A stretch of 5,990 nt of DNA from Thermodesulfatator sp. (GCA_027036915.1 JALWCD010000176.1:1676-7665); one strand, 5' to 3'; positions 1-5,990 are shown, numbered from the stretch's first letter. Numbers and translations are program-made. The notes: generated by a model from the sequence alone, not told the origin.

Positions 1-553
1 GAAGGAGGCCCTTCCGGATTGGAGGGCCCTTTTCCTCTGGCGAAGACTTGCCAGCCGCAACGACGACGCCATTTTGAGGGCGGTCTGCCGGGAATTCGAA
101 AAAGAGGGCTTCCGGGTGGTCTCGCCTGCGGAAAGGCTCCCGGAGCTTCTCACCCCGGAGGGGGTGCTCACCCGAAGGCAGCCCACCTCCGGCGAATGGG
201 AGGACATCCGGTTCGGGCTTGATGTGGCCCGCAGGGTGGGGGAGCTTGATATCGGCCAGTGCGTGGTGGTCAAGGATCGCATGGTGGTGGCCGTGGAGGC
301 CATGGAGGGGACGGACGAGACCATTCGCCGGGCCGGCGGCTTGCGTCCGGGGGCGGTGGTGGTAAAGATCCTCAAGCCCACGCAGGACCCTCGGCTCGAC
401 CTCCCTTCCGCCGGGGCGGACACGGTGCGGGTCATGCGGGAGGCCGGAGCCCGGGTACTGGCCCTTGAGGCCGGAAGGAGTCTCTTCTTTGAAAGGGAGG
501 AGGCCGTGCGGCTTGCGGATGAGGCGGGAATAAGCATCGTGGGGGTGAAATGA
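1..553 (+). CDS. lpxI: UDP-2,3-diacylglucosamine pyrophosphatase LpxI (DUF1009 family), 5' part missing
   Basis: LpxI hydrolyses UDP-2,3-diacylglucosamine to 2,3-diacylglucosamine 1-phosphate (lipid X) and UMP, the fourth step of lipid A synthesis, at the cytoplasmic face of the inner membrane. The frame is open from base 2 to the TGA at 551-553, about 183 codons. The family is usually 270-290 residues, so roughly the first third lies outside the window and this is an edge truncation. Seen in order: NDDAILRAV (about 59-85), GVLT, an EDIRFGLDVAR stretch, LDIGQCVVVK, the family signature AVEAMEGTDETI (about 290-325), then VKILKPTQD and DLPSAGADTV (about 362-427). The Asp at 419-421 may match the catalytic Asp reported for Caulobacter LpxI; this is from memory, not an alignment. 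A TTG at 74 could be taken for a start, but the homology continues upstream of it. The stop overlaps the next start as ATGA. The enzyme is unrelated to LpxH, which does the same step in E. coli. Confidence 0.93.
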   Translation, partial: KEALPDWRALFLWRRLASRNDDAILRAVCREFEKEGFRVVSPAERLPELLTPEGVLTRRQPTSGEWEDIRFGLDVARRVGELDIGQCVVVKDRMVVAVEAMEGTDETIRRAGGLRPGAVVVKILKPTQDPRLDLPSAGADTVRVMREAGARVLALEAGRSLFFEREEAVRLADEAGISIVGVK

Positions 554-1518
554 AAAGACTCAAGGTGGCGGTGGTAGGGGTGGGACACCTCGGGCGTTTT
601 CACGCCGAAAAGTTCGCCCGTATGCCGGAGGCTGAACTCATAGGGGTGGCGGATATCCTGGAGGAACGCGCCCGGAGGGTGGCCGAAAGCCTCGGGGTGC
701 GCTGGAGCCTGGATTACCGCGAGTTTCTTTCCGAGGCCGAGGCCCTCTCCATCGTAACCCCCACCGTGACCCACTATGAGATAGCCAGGGAGGCCCTTTT
801 AGCGGGAAAACACCTTTTCGTGGAAAAACCCCTTACCGATCGGCCGGAGACCGCGGAGGAACTGGTCCGTCTCGCCGAGGAAAAGGGGCTTCTCCTTCAG
901 GTGGGACACATCGAACGCTTCCAGCCCCCGGTGAAGGCCCTCCTTTCGCGGGTTAAGAAACCCCTTTTTGTTGAAGCCCACAGACTTTCGGGTTTCTCCC
1001 CCCGGGCCCTCGATGTGGATGTCATTCTGGATCTCATGATCCACGATCTGGATCTGCTCCTGGCCCTCAATCCCGCCGGACGGGTTAAGGCCTTGCTGGC
1101 CGCCGGAACGCCGGTCCTTTCCCCGCGAATCGACATCGCCAGCGTGCGCCTGGTCTTTGAGAACGGGCTTTCGGCCAATCTCACGGCCAGTCGCATCTCT
1201 CTCTCGCCGCAAAGGCGTTTCCGGGTCTTTGAAAAAGGGGGCTATTTCTCGGCCGACACCCTGAATCGTCGCTACTTCGAGGTCCGACTGAGCCGGGACG
1301 GACGTCTCCTTCCCCGGGAGGAGAGCTTTCCCGAAGCCGACCCCCTTTACGAAGAGCTTTCGAGTTTCGTGAGGGCGGTACTCGCGGGGGGCGAGCCCGC
1401 GGTCTCCGGGCGGGAGGCCGTAAGGGCCCTGGAGCTGGCCTACAGGATAAAAAGGGAAATCGAGGAACAGCTCCGAAATCACCTGGGAGAGACCCATCTT
1501 GAGGCCTTCGGGGCATAA
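550..1518 (+). CDS. Gfo/Idh/MocA-family NAD(P)-dependent sugar oxidoreductase; candidate UDP-GlcNAc 3-dehydrogenase (GnnA-like)
   Basis: This 322-residue protein has the usual family layout. An N-terminal Rossmann fold carries GVGHLG (G10-x-G12-x-x-G15), with acidic D35 at the end of strand 2, which favours NAD over NADP. The family signature VEKPL follows (E92-K93-P94), then GHIERFQPP (119-127). The C-terminal alpha/beta domain contains DLMIHDLD, where D161, H165 and D168 fit the family's catalytic Asp/His pattern. It starts with ATG overlapping the lpxI stop (ATGA), behind a weak G-rich ribosome site (541-545), so translation is probably coupled. Its TAA stop lies 20 bases inside lpxB. A position between lpxA/lpxI and lpxB is where Acidithiobacillus ferrooxidans has gnnA, which oxidises the 3-OH of UDP-GlcNAc before GnnB adds an amino group. 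A GnnA role is therefore the leading inference. No aminotransferase is in view, so another nucleotide-sugar dehydrogenase remains possible. Family assignment is firm; substrate is not. Confidence 0.92.
   Translation: MKRLKVAVVGVGHLGRFHAEKFARMPEAELIGVADILEERARRVAESLGVRWSLDYREFLSEAEALSIVTPTVTHYEIAREALLAGKHLFVEKPLTDRPETAEELVRLAEEKGLLLQVGHIERFQPPVKALLSRVKKPLFVEAHRLSGFSPRALDVDVILDLMIHDLDLLLALNPAGRVKALLAAGTPVLSPRIDIASVRLVFENGLSANLTASRISLSPQRRFRVFEKGGYFSADTLNRRYFEVRLSRDGRLLPREESFPEADPLYEELSSFVRAVLAGGEPAVSGREAVRALELAYRIKREIEEQLRNHLGETHLEAFGA
1485..1490 (+). promoter_or_regulatory. Ribosome binding site supporting the TTG start of lpxB
   Basis: GGGAGA sits 8 bases before the TTG at 1499, inside the 3' end of the oxidoreductase gene. 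No in-frame ATG or GTG lies between it and the conserved first beta strand of LpxB (ILIVAGEESGD), except a GTG inside that strand, so the site supports TTG as the start. Confidence 0.55.
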
Positions 1519-2677
1519 GATCCTTATTGTGGCCGGCGAGGAATCCGGCGACCTTTACGGGGCGGAGCTCCTGCGTCGGGTCCGAGAGATCCACCCGGGA
1601 TTGATCTTTTACGGCATCGGCGGCCGCAGGATGCGGGCCGCGGGGCTCGAATGTCTTTATCCGGCCGAACCCCTGGCGGTGGTGGGGCTGCCGGGGTTAA
1701 CCGAACTTCGCCTCATTCGGGAGGCCTGGCAACGCCTCAAAGAATTCCTCCGTGAGCACCGTCCCCGGATGGCGGTCCTCATAGACTTTCCGGGCTTCAA
1801 CCTGAGGCTGGCCAAACTCTGCAAAAAACTGGGCATTTCGGTCTTCTATTACATCGCCCCTCAGGTCTGGGCCTGGCACCGGAGCCGGATCAGGAGTCTT
1901 CGAAAATTCGTGGATCTCCTGGCGGTGGTGCTGCCCTTCGAGAAAGAGTTTTTCGAACGGGAGGGTCTCCGGGTGGCCTTTGTGGGGCACCCTCTGGTAG
2001 ACCTGGTGCGCCCGACCCTCTCCCGGGAAACCTTCTGTGAGATCGCCGGGCTCTCCCCCCACCATCCCATCCTGGGTCTTTTCCCCGGAAGCCGGAAAAG
2101 CGAGGTGGAAAGGCTTCTGCCGGTCTTTCTGGCCACCTATGAACGTCTGAAGTGCGACCATCCCAGACTGCAGGGGGTGGTGGTCAAGGCCCCGGGGCTT
2201 GAGCGGACGACCCTCTGGGAGGACGCCCGGCGAAGGGTCAAGGTGCTTGAGGGCTACCAGCATGAGGTCCTCAAGCACGCCGAAGCCGCTCTTCTGGCCT
2301 CCGGAACCATCACTCTGGAGGCCGCCCTCCTGGAAACCCCCATGGTGGTGGCCTATCGTCTCTCCACCCTGGCCTACCTGCTGGCCCGTCTTCTGGTAAA
2401 GGTGCCCTATATTTCACTTCCCAATCTTATCCTGGGGGAGCGCGTGGTTCCGGAACTTCTCCAGGACGAGGTTCGGCCGGAAAAGCTCAGTCAGGCCTTG
2501 AAGCCCTATCTTTTCGAAACGGCCTTTCGGGAAGAGACCCGGAGAAAACTCCGGCGGATAAAATCCCTCCTCGGGGGAAAGGGAGCCTCCTGGCGGGTGG
2601 CCGAACTTCTGGTGGACTTTTTCCGTTCTACTTTATCACCAGGATCTCCACCGTCTTCGGTTTCCGCAGCACATTGA
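1499..2677 (+). CDS. lpxB: Lipid-A-disaccharide synthase LpxB (GT19)
   Basis: LpxB transfers 2,3-diacylglucosamine from its UDP form onto lipid X, making the beta-1,6 tetraacyl disaccharide 1-phosphate of lipid A and releasing UDP. It is a peripheral inner-membrane protein. At 392 residues it is close to E. coli LpxB (382). Family motifs appear in order: AGEESGD (12-18), DFPGFN (D96 is the expected catalytic Asp), IAPQVWAWH (119-127), VGHPL (162-166), FPGSRKSE (195-202, with R199 in the UDP-contact motif), ASGTITLEAAL (267-277) and LPNLILGE around N309. The start is TTG at 1499, overlapping the upstream gene by 20 bases. The last 16 residues, beginning at S377, form a Ser/Pro-rich low-complexity tail encoded entirely within the 3' end of the opposite-strand glycosidase gene. 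Family homology appears to end near WRVAELLVDFF, so the tail is probably an accidental extension. No terminator follows the stop. Confidence 0.97.
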   Translation: MRPSGHKILIVAGEESGDLYGAELLRRVREIHPGLIFYGIGGRRMRAAGLECLYPAEPLAVVGLPGLTELRLIREAWQRLKEFLREHRPRMAVLIDFPGFNLRLAKLCKKLGISVFYYIAPQVWAWHRSRIRSLRKFVDLLAVVLPFEKEFFEREGLRVAFVGHPLVDLVRPTLSRETFCEIAGLSPHHPILGLFPGSRKSEVERLLPVFLATYERLKCDHPRLQGVVVKAPGLERTTLWEDARRRVKVLEGYQHEVLKHAEAALLASGTITLEAALLETPMVVAYRLSTLAYLLARLLVKVPYISLPNLILGERVVPELLQDEVRPEKLSQALKPYLFETAFREETRRKLRRIKSLLGGKGASWRVAELLVDFFRSTLSPGSPPSSVSAAH

Positions 2678-4769
2678 TCACCACGTCTTTTCCGTAACGC
2701 AGACATTCAAGGTCCACAGTATGTTCCCCCACCCGGAGTCCCATGAGCCTCACCCAGGAGAGGAATTCCGGGAGCCGGGGTTTGACGAAGGCGAGCCCCC
2801 TTTCCGTAAACTTGAGCCCTAAGGAGGCGGAAAGGAGCATGAAGACCGCCCCCGAGGCCCAGGCCTGGGGGCTGCAGGCCACCGGGTAATGCACCGGTCC
2901 TTCTCCGGCCCTCCGGCTGAAACCGCAGAAAAGCTCCGGAAGCCGGGCATGCGGGAAATACTCGCTGGCCTCAAAAAGGGCCCTGAAGATGCGCTCCAAG
3001 GGGTCCTTTAAGCCGTAGTGGGCCAGGCCCTGGGCGATGAGGGCGTTATCGTGCGGCCATACCGAACCGTTGTGATAGGAAACCGGATTGTAAAGGATTT
3101 CCCTTTTGGAAAGGGTTCTGACCCCCCAGCCGGAAAAAAGATCCGGCTGGAGGAGCTTGCGGGCCAGGGCCAGGGCCTCTTCCTCCTTAAGGGCCTCGGC
3201 GAAAAGGAGATGTCCCGGATTGGAAGTCTTCACCAGACAGGGACGTTTGCGTCCGTCAAGGGCCAGGGCCGGAAATTCTGCGCCCTCGGGAAGGAAAAAA
3301 CGATGGATCTTTTCCCGCACCCTTTCGGCCCGGGAAAGAAAGGAAAGAACAAGGTCGTGCTTGCCCAGAGCCCGGGACATACGGGCCATTTCCCGATAAG
3401 CCCGGTAAAGATAACCTTGGACCTCCGCCAGGGCGATGGGAGGCTCGGGAAAACGGCCGTCGGCGTGAAACACGCTGTCGTGGGAGTCCTTCCAGCCCTT
3501 GTTCACCAGCCCTTCCAACGAAGGACGATATTCCAGCAGGCCGTCGCCATCCAGGTCTCCGTAATTTTCCATCCACTGAAGGGCCAGCTCCAGATGCACC
3601 CAGAGTTTCTTTATAAAATCCAGATCCTGGGTCCTTTCGTAATAAGCTCCGGCGAGGATCACAAAAAGCGGAGTGGCATCCACCGAACCGTAATAGCGCC
3701 CGAAGGGGATCTCCCCGGTGGCGGCCATTTCCCCGAAACGCATCTCATGGATGATCTTTCCAGGTTCCGCGTCCCGGACGGGATCCTCCTCCGTGGCCTG
3801 GGTCTGAGCCAGCACCGAAAGCACCCCCCGGGCGATATCCGGATTGAACCACAGGGTCTGAAGCCCCACGATGAGACCGTCCCGGCCGAAGACGGTGTTA
3901 AACCAGGGAATCCCGGCATAGGGGTAAAGACCGTAGGGGGTGCGGGTGAGCATCATGAAAAGGTCGTATTCCGAGCGCGCAAGCCAGCGGTTGAATTGCT
4001 CGTTTGAGGTCTCAACCCGAACGCTTTTTTTGAGAAGCTCCTTGCGCTCCTTACGACGGAGCACCAGGGCCTCGCGAAGGGTTCGTCTGCGGTCCTCCTC
4101 CCCCTCAAGACAGCGCACCGCAAGGGCAAGGTTCACCCTCTCCCGGGGTCCCACCTCAAGCAAAAAACGGGCCTCACCCGGGGAAAGCCCCTGGGGGGCC
4201 TCGGAGAAAAGGATCTCGGTTGCGCGGGTCTTTCCGTCAAGTCCGTGATAGCGAATGCGTACCCGGTCCTCCTCCACCTCCGGAGGCAGAAGGTGTCCCC
4301 TTTTTATTCGCTTCACTCCCCGGACCTCAAAGATATCCGCAAAATCCGCGGCAAATCTTAGAATCACCGGGATCTTCAGATAATGAGGGGCATAATTGGT
4401 GAAGACCAGTTCCTCAAAGTAGTCTCCCTGATAAAGGAGTTTCAGGCGGCGGAGATGGAGGGAGCCCCGGGGCAAAAAGAGGTCCCCGAAAAAGAGGTCC
4501 GGATTGGTGAGATTTACCTGGATGAAAAGTCCGTCCGGCGAGGGAGAGGAGCTCAGGAGGAAGGGCTTGGTCTCGCAGCAGAAAAGCTCAAGGGCCGAGA
4601 GATAGCGGGTTCCCCGGTGGTAAAGGCCGAGTTCGCCCATGCCCCCGGGGGTGATATCGCCTTCGGGGTTAAAGAGGGCGAAGGTGTCGCCGTGTTTGAA
4701 GGTGAGGTTCCGTGGAGAGAGCCCGGGACTTGAGGCCAGGATGTAGAACTTCAGGCCGCTCTCCGCCAA
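2628..4769 (-). CDS. Glycogen-debranching-like glycoside hydrolase: GDE_N_bis domain plus (alpha/alpha)6-barrel glucosidase domain
   Basis: This 713-residue protein has no signal peptide or membrane segment and is probably cytoplasmic. Residues about 24-220 match the GDE_N_bis type of N-terminal beta domain, with NPEGDI (34-39) and GLYHRGTRYLS (48-58). Residues about 250-650 look like the helical-barrel catalytic domain of the amylo-alpha-1,6-glucosidase/GH63-like group: VFGRDGL (D297), DLDGDGLLEY (405-414, resembling a calcium-binding loop), NKGWKDSHDS (423-432), YHNGSVWPHDN (565-575), RLPELFCGF (E612) and CSPQAW (W637). By motif correspondence with eukaryotic debranching enzymes, D428 and E612 are the likely acid and base. 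No GH13 transferase domain is present, so this is not a full debranching enzyme. It probably hydrolyses an alpha-glucoside or short alpha-glucan; the substrate is unknown. The start is TTG with a perfect AGGAGGT 6 bases upstream, 19 bases inside the GT4 gene, so the two are translationally coupled. Its 3' end overlaps lpxB by 50 bases. Confidence 0.9.
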   Translation of the reverse strand: MAESGLKFYILASSPGLSPRNLTFKHGDTFALFNPEGDITPGGMGELGLYHRGTRYLSALELFCCETKPFLLSSSPSPDGLFIQVNLTNPDLFFGDLFLPRGSLHLRRLKLLYQGDYFEELVFTNYAPHYLKIPVILRFAADFADIFEVRGVKRIKRGHLLPPEVEEDRVRIRYHGLDGKTRATEILFSEAPQGLSPGEARFLLEVGPRERVNLALAVRCLEGEEDRRRTLREALVLRRKERKELLKKSVRVETSNEQFNRWLARSEYDLFMMLTRTPYGLYPYAGIPWFNTVFGRDGLIVGLQTLWFNPDIARGVLSVLAQTQATEEDPVRDAEPGKIIHEMRFGEMAATGEIPFGRYYGSVDATPLFVILAGAYYERTQDLDFIKKLWVHLELALQWMENYGDLDGDGLLEYRPSLEGLVNKGWKDSHDSVFHADGRFPEPPIALAEVQGYLYRAYREMARMSRALGKHDLVLSFLSRAERVREKIHRFFLPEGAEFPALALDGRKRPCLVKTSNPGHLLFAEALKEEEALALARKLLQPDLFSGWGVRTLSKREILYNPVSYHNGSVWPHDNALIAQGLAHYGLKDPLERIFRALFEASEYFPHARLPELFCGFSRRAGEGPVHYPVACSPQAWASGAVFMLLSASLGLKFTERGLAFVKPRLPEFLSWVRLMGLRVGEHTVDLECLRYGKDVVINVLRKPKTVEILVIK

Positions 4770-5800
4770 AGGGGCACCTCCTCAGCTAGCAGCGTCTGAT
4801 ACAGTTGCACATACTCCCGGGCCATCCTTTCGGCGGTGAAGCGTTCCTCAAAGAGCAGGCGACACTCCCGGCGCGAAATACTCGCCGCAGCCTCCACCGC
4901 CTTTTCGGCCTCCTCCATGCTCTCCACGATGAAACCGTTTCTTCCGGGCTCGATGATCTCCGGCACCGACCCGCACCGCCAGGCGATGACCGGGGTTCCG
5001 CAGGCACTGGCCTCGATCATGACGATTCCGAAAGGCTCGGGCCAGTCAATAAGCATGAGAAGGGCCAGGGCCCCGGAAAGAAATTCCTGCTTTTCCCGAT
5101 CCGAGATCTCCCCGATGAACTCCACCCAGGGGCTTTTAAGCCGCGGCCGGATCACCTCCTCAAAGTACTCCTCATCCGCGCGGTCCACCTTGGCCGCCAT
5201 GAGGAGCTTGATCCCCACTCTTTCGGCCAGCTCAATGGCCCGATCTGGACGCTTTTCCGGGGAGATGCGGCCCAGAAAGGCCAGATATTTGCCGGGTTCA
5301 TAGGAGGGCCGGTAAAGGTCCCGCGGAAGTCCGTGATAGACATTTCCCACCCAGTTTAAAAAGGGGAGCGGCTTTCTCTGGGCGTAGGAAATGGAGACGA
5401 AGGGAGCCTCCCGAAATTCCTTGTAAAAGGGATAGATCTCCGGCAGATCCAGCCGACCATGAAGGGTGGTGAGATAAGGGATTTGCGCCCGACGCATGAG
5501 CGGGAGATGCAAATAGTCGATATGGAAGTGTATCACGTCGAATTCGTGCGCCATCTGAAGCACCCTTTCCACCATGAGGGTATGAGGAGCCAGTGTGTCT
5601 CTGGCCCCGGAGAGTCTCAAAGCCTGTGGAACGCAGGGCACAAGCCTTGCGGAAGTCTCCGAGTCGCCGCTTGCAAAAAGGGTGACCTCGTGCCCCTGAC
5701 GCACCAGCTCTTCCGTAAGCCAGGAAACCACCCGTTCCGTTCCCCCGTAAAGTTTGGGGGGCACAGCCTCGAAAAGGGGTGCCACCTGCGCAATCCTCAT
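4751..5800 (-). CDS. Glycosyltransferase family 4 (GT-B fold, retaining)
   Basis: This 349-residue protein is a complete GT4 enzyme, transferring a sugar from a nucleotide-sugar donor with retention of the anomeric configuration. The N-terminal acceptor half begins APLFEAVPPKLYGGTE, with the Gly-Gly loop at G19-G20, and continues through VIHFHIDY and TLHGRLD. The C-terminal donor half has FLGRISPEKRPDRAI (R178 and K183, the usual diphosphate-binding basic pair) and WPEPFGIVMIEASACGTPVIAW, where E255 and E263 form the EX7E motif, then GSVPEII and GRNGFIVE. No membrane segment or signal is seen. The ATG start has GGAGGTGA 7 bases upstream. The gene follows a terminator, so it probably heads its own transcript with the downstream glycosidase. 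Many bacteria place this type of GT4 beside a GDE_N_bis glycosidase, which suggests making and trimming one alpha-glucoside. Donor, acceptor and product cannot be read from the sequence; the similarity to the closest known GT4 types (sucrose or trehalose synthases, LPS transferases) is general only. Confidence 0.93.
   Translation of the reverse strand: MRIAQVAPLFEAVPPKLYGGTERVVSWLTEELVRQGHEVTLFASGDSETSARLVPCVPQALRLSGARDTLAPHTLMVERVLQMAHEFDVIHFHIDYLHLPLMRRAQIPYLTTLHGRLDLPEIYPFYKEFREAPFVSISYAQRKPLPFLNWVGNVYHGLPRDLYRPSYEPGKYLAFLGRISPEKRPDRAIELAERVGIKLLMAAKVDRADEEYFEEVIRPRLKSPWVEFIGEISDREKQEFLSGALALLMLIDWPEPFGIVMIEASACGTPVIAWRCGSVPEIIEPGRNGFIVESMEEAEKAVEAAASISRRECRLLFEERFTAERMAREYVQLYQTLLAEEVPLWRRAA
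4776..4782 (-). promoter_or_regulatory. Strong Shine-Dalgarno site setting the TTG start of the glycosidase
   Basis: On the - strand AGGAGGT is followed by GCCCCT and then TTG. It lies in the last codons of the GT4 gene (Glu-Val-Pro-Leu). A full anti-SD match at good spacing identifies the rare TTG as the true start and suggests ribosomes reinitiate here after the GT4 stop at 4751-4753. Confidence 0.8.
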
Positions 5801-5807
5801 CCCGATC

Positions 5808-5815
5808 TCACCTCC
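5808..5815 (-). promoter_or_regulatory. Shine-Dalgarno site of the GT4 gene
   Basis: GGAGGTGA on the - strand lies 7 bases before the ATG at 5798-5800. It is a near-complete anti-SD match and fixes the start, which also begins exactly at the first beta strand of the Rossmann-like N-terminal half. Confidence 0.8.
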
Positions 5816-5860
5816 ACCTGAAATTGGAGAGTTCGGCCCCGGAAAGAAATCTCCCGTTTC

Positions 5861-5884
5861 AAAAAGATAAGACCGGAAGGTCTT
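5861..5884 (-). terminator. Rho-independent terminator after the partial upstream gene
   Basis: Read on the - strand, a perfect 6-bp stem AAGACC / GGTCTT (5879-5884 and 5869-5874) closes a TTCC loop and is followed by ATCTTTTT (5861-5868). The hairpin begins one base after the TGA at 5886-5888. The stem is short and only half G/C, so strength is uncertain. On the + strand the hairpin has no T run, so it should act on - strand transcripts only. Confidence 0.62.
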
Positions 5885-5885
5885 C

Positions 5886-5990
5886 TCAGGAAGTCCCGAA
5901 AGGGAGGTGGTTTTCGAACCAGGAGATGGTCTCCCCGGGCAGGCGCACCAGAAGGGAAAGAGCGAGCACCGGAAGAGGGAAATCGCACCG
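5886..5990 (-). CDS. C-terminal end of an unidentified gene (5' part outside the window)
   Basis: The - strand frame beginning at 5990 is open for 34 codons to a TGA at 5886-5888, which is followed at once by the terminator hairpin. In this frame 25 of 34 codons end in G or C, like the neighbouring genes, against 16 of 34 in the overlapping frame that runs on to 5797. The peptide has a hydrophobic run (LPVLALSLLVRL) and then PGETISWFENHLPFGTS before the stop. I do not recognise the family, and 34 residues are too few to assign a role. It lies upstream of the GT4 gene in the same direction but is separated from it by the terminator, so a shared operon is doubtful. Confidence 0.6.
   Translation of the reverse strand, partial: RCDFPLPVLALSLLVRLPGETISWFENHLPFGTS

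Larger units (their letters stand above)
5801..5885 (-). other. Intergenic region upstream of the GT4 gene
   Basis: This 85-base gap contains the terminator hairpin and the GT4 ribosome site. The remaining stretch (about 5816-5860) should hold the GT4 promoter if the terminator works, but I see no convincing -10/-35 pair; a TTGAAA at about 5858-5863 has no acceptable -10 box at 16-18 bases. Either the promoter is weak or uses a nonstandard sigma factor, or transcription reads through from upstream. Confidence 0.45.

Noticed and set aside
4..34. Inverted and repeated AGGGCCCT-like sequence near the left edge
   Set aside because: Lies within conserved lpxI codons; GC-rich palindromes of this size are expected by chance here and no T run follows.
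74..553. LpxI beginning at the internal TTG at 74
   Set aside because: The frame stays open to base 2 and the peptide before the TTG (ALFLWRRLASRNDDAI) matches the expected LpxI sequence, so the gene is simply cut by the window edge.
799..1497. A 232-codon - strand ORF opposite the oxidoreductase
   Set aside because: Antisense shadow of a well-supported gene; the translation shows no family motifs.
2560..2584. Possible - strand terminator for the glycosidase (TCCCT/AGGGA stem followed by TTTTA)
   Set aside because: Only a 5-bp stem with an 11-base loop and a short T run, about 45 bases past the stop and inside lpxB coding sequence; too weak to annotate.
3018..4007. A 329-codon + strand ORF opposite the glycosidase
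   Set aside because: It lies entirely antisense to conserved catalytic motifs, has no recognisable domain, and long antisense frames are expected in GC-rich coding DNA.
5864..5892. TATCTT as a - strand -10 box for the GT4 gene
   Set aside because: The hexamer 17 bases upstream (TTCCTG) is a poor -35, and the site overlaps the terminator tail.
5797..5988. A 63-codon - strand gene ending in an ATGA overlap with the GT4 start
   Set aside because: Poor third-position G/C in the first half, Arg/Pro/Ser-rich peptide without family features, and a terminator hairpin inside it; the better coding frame ends at 5886.

Overview
The window is GC-rich, densely coding chromosome with two converging gene blocks. 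The left block, on the + strand, is the late part of a lipid A (endotoxin) operon: the 3' end of lpxI, a Gfo/Idh/MocA-family NAD(P)-dependent sugar oxidoreductase, and lpxB. These three genes overlap by 4 and 20 bases, which implies one transcript with coupled translation. The right block, on the - strand, holds a GT4 glycosyltransferase followed by a glycogen-debranching-like glycoside hydrolase. These two overlap by 19 bases and also look like one unit. The two blocks meet tail to tail and overlap by 50 bases.

Lipid A genes mark the source as a Gram-negative bacterium. LpxI rather than LpxH, the lpxI - oxidoreductase - lpxB order, high GC with strong G/C in third codon positions, and proteins rich in Arg/Glu/Leu all fit a Desulfobacterota or Thermodesulfobacteriota-like lineage, possibly thermophilic. 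This placement is inferred from gene order and composition only.

Layout: <1-553 lpxI 3' part (+); 550-1518 oxidoreductase (+), a candidate GnnA-type UDP-GlcNAc 3-dehydrogenase; 1499-2677 lpxB (+); 2628-4769 two-domain debranching-enzyme-like glycosidase (-); 4751-5800 GT4 glycosyltransferase (-); 5801-5885 short intergenic region with a rho-independent terminator; 5886->5990 the last 34 codons of an unidentified - strand gene.

LpxI cleaves UDP-2,3-diacylglucosamine to lipid X (2,3-diacylglucosamine 1-phosphate) and UMP. LpxB joins lipid X to a second UDP-2,3-diacylglucosamine to make the lipid A disaccharide. If the oxidoreductase is a GnnA, it would act before LpxA on UDP-GlcNAc, starting the route to a 3-amino sugar and hence amide-linked lipid A. 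The GT4/glycosidase pair is a recurrent bacterial pairing whose product I cannot name; an intracellular alpha-glucoside or alpha-glucan is a reasonable guess. I saw no tRNA, rRNA, CRISPR array, insertion sequence or phage feature. The window reads as ordinary core metabolism, with gene-boundary details and two substrate questions as its interesting points.
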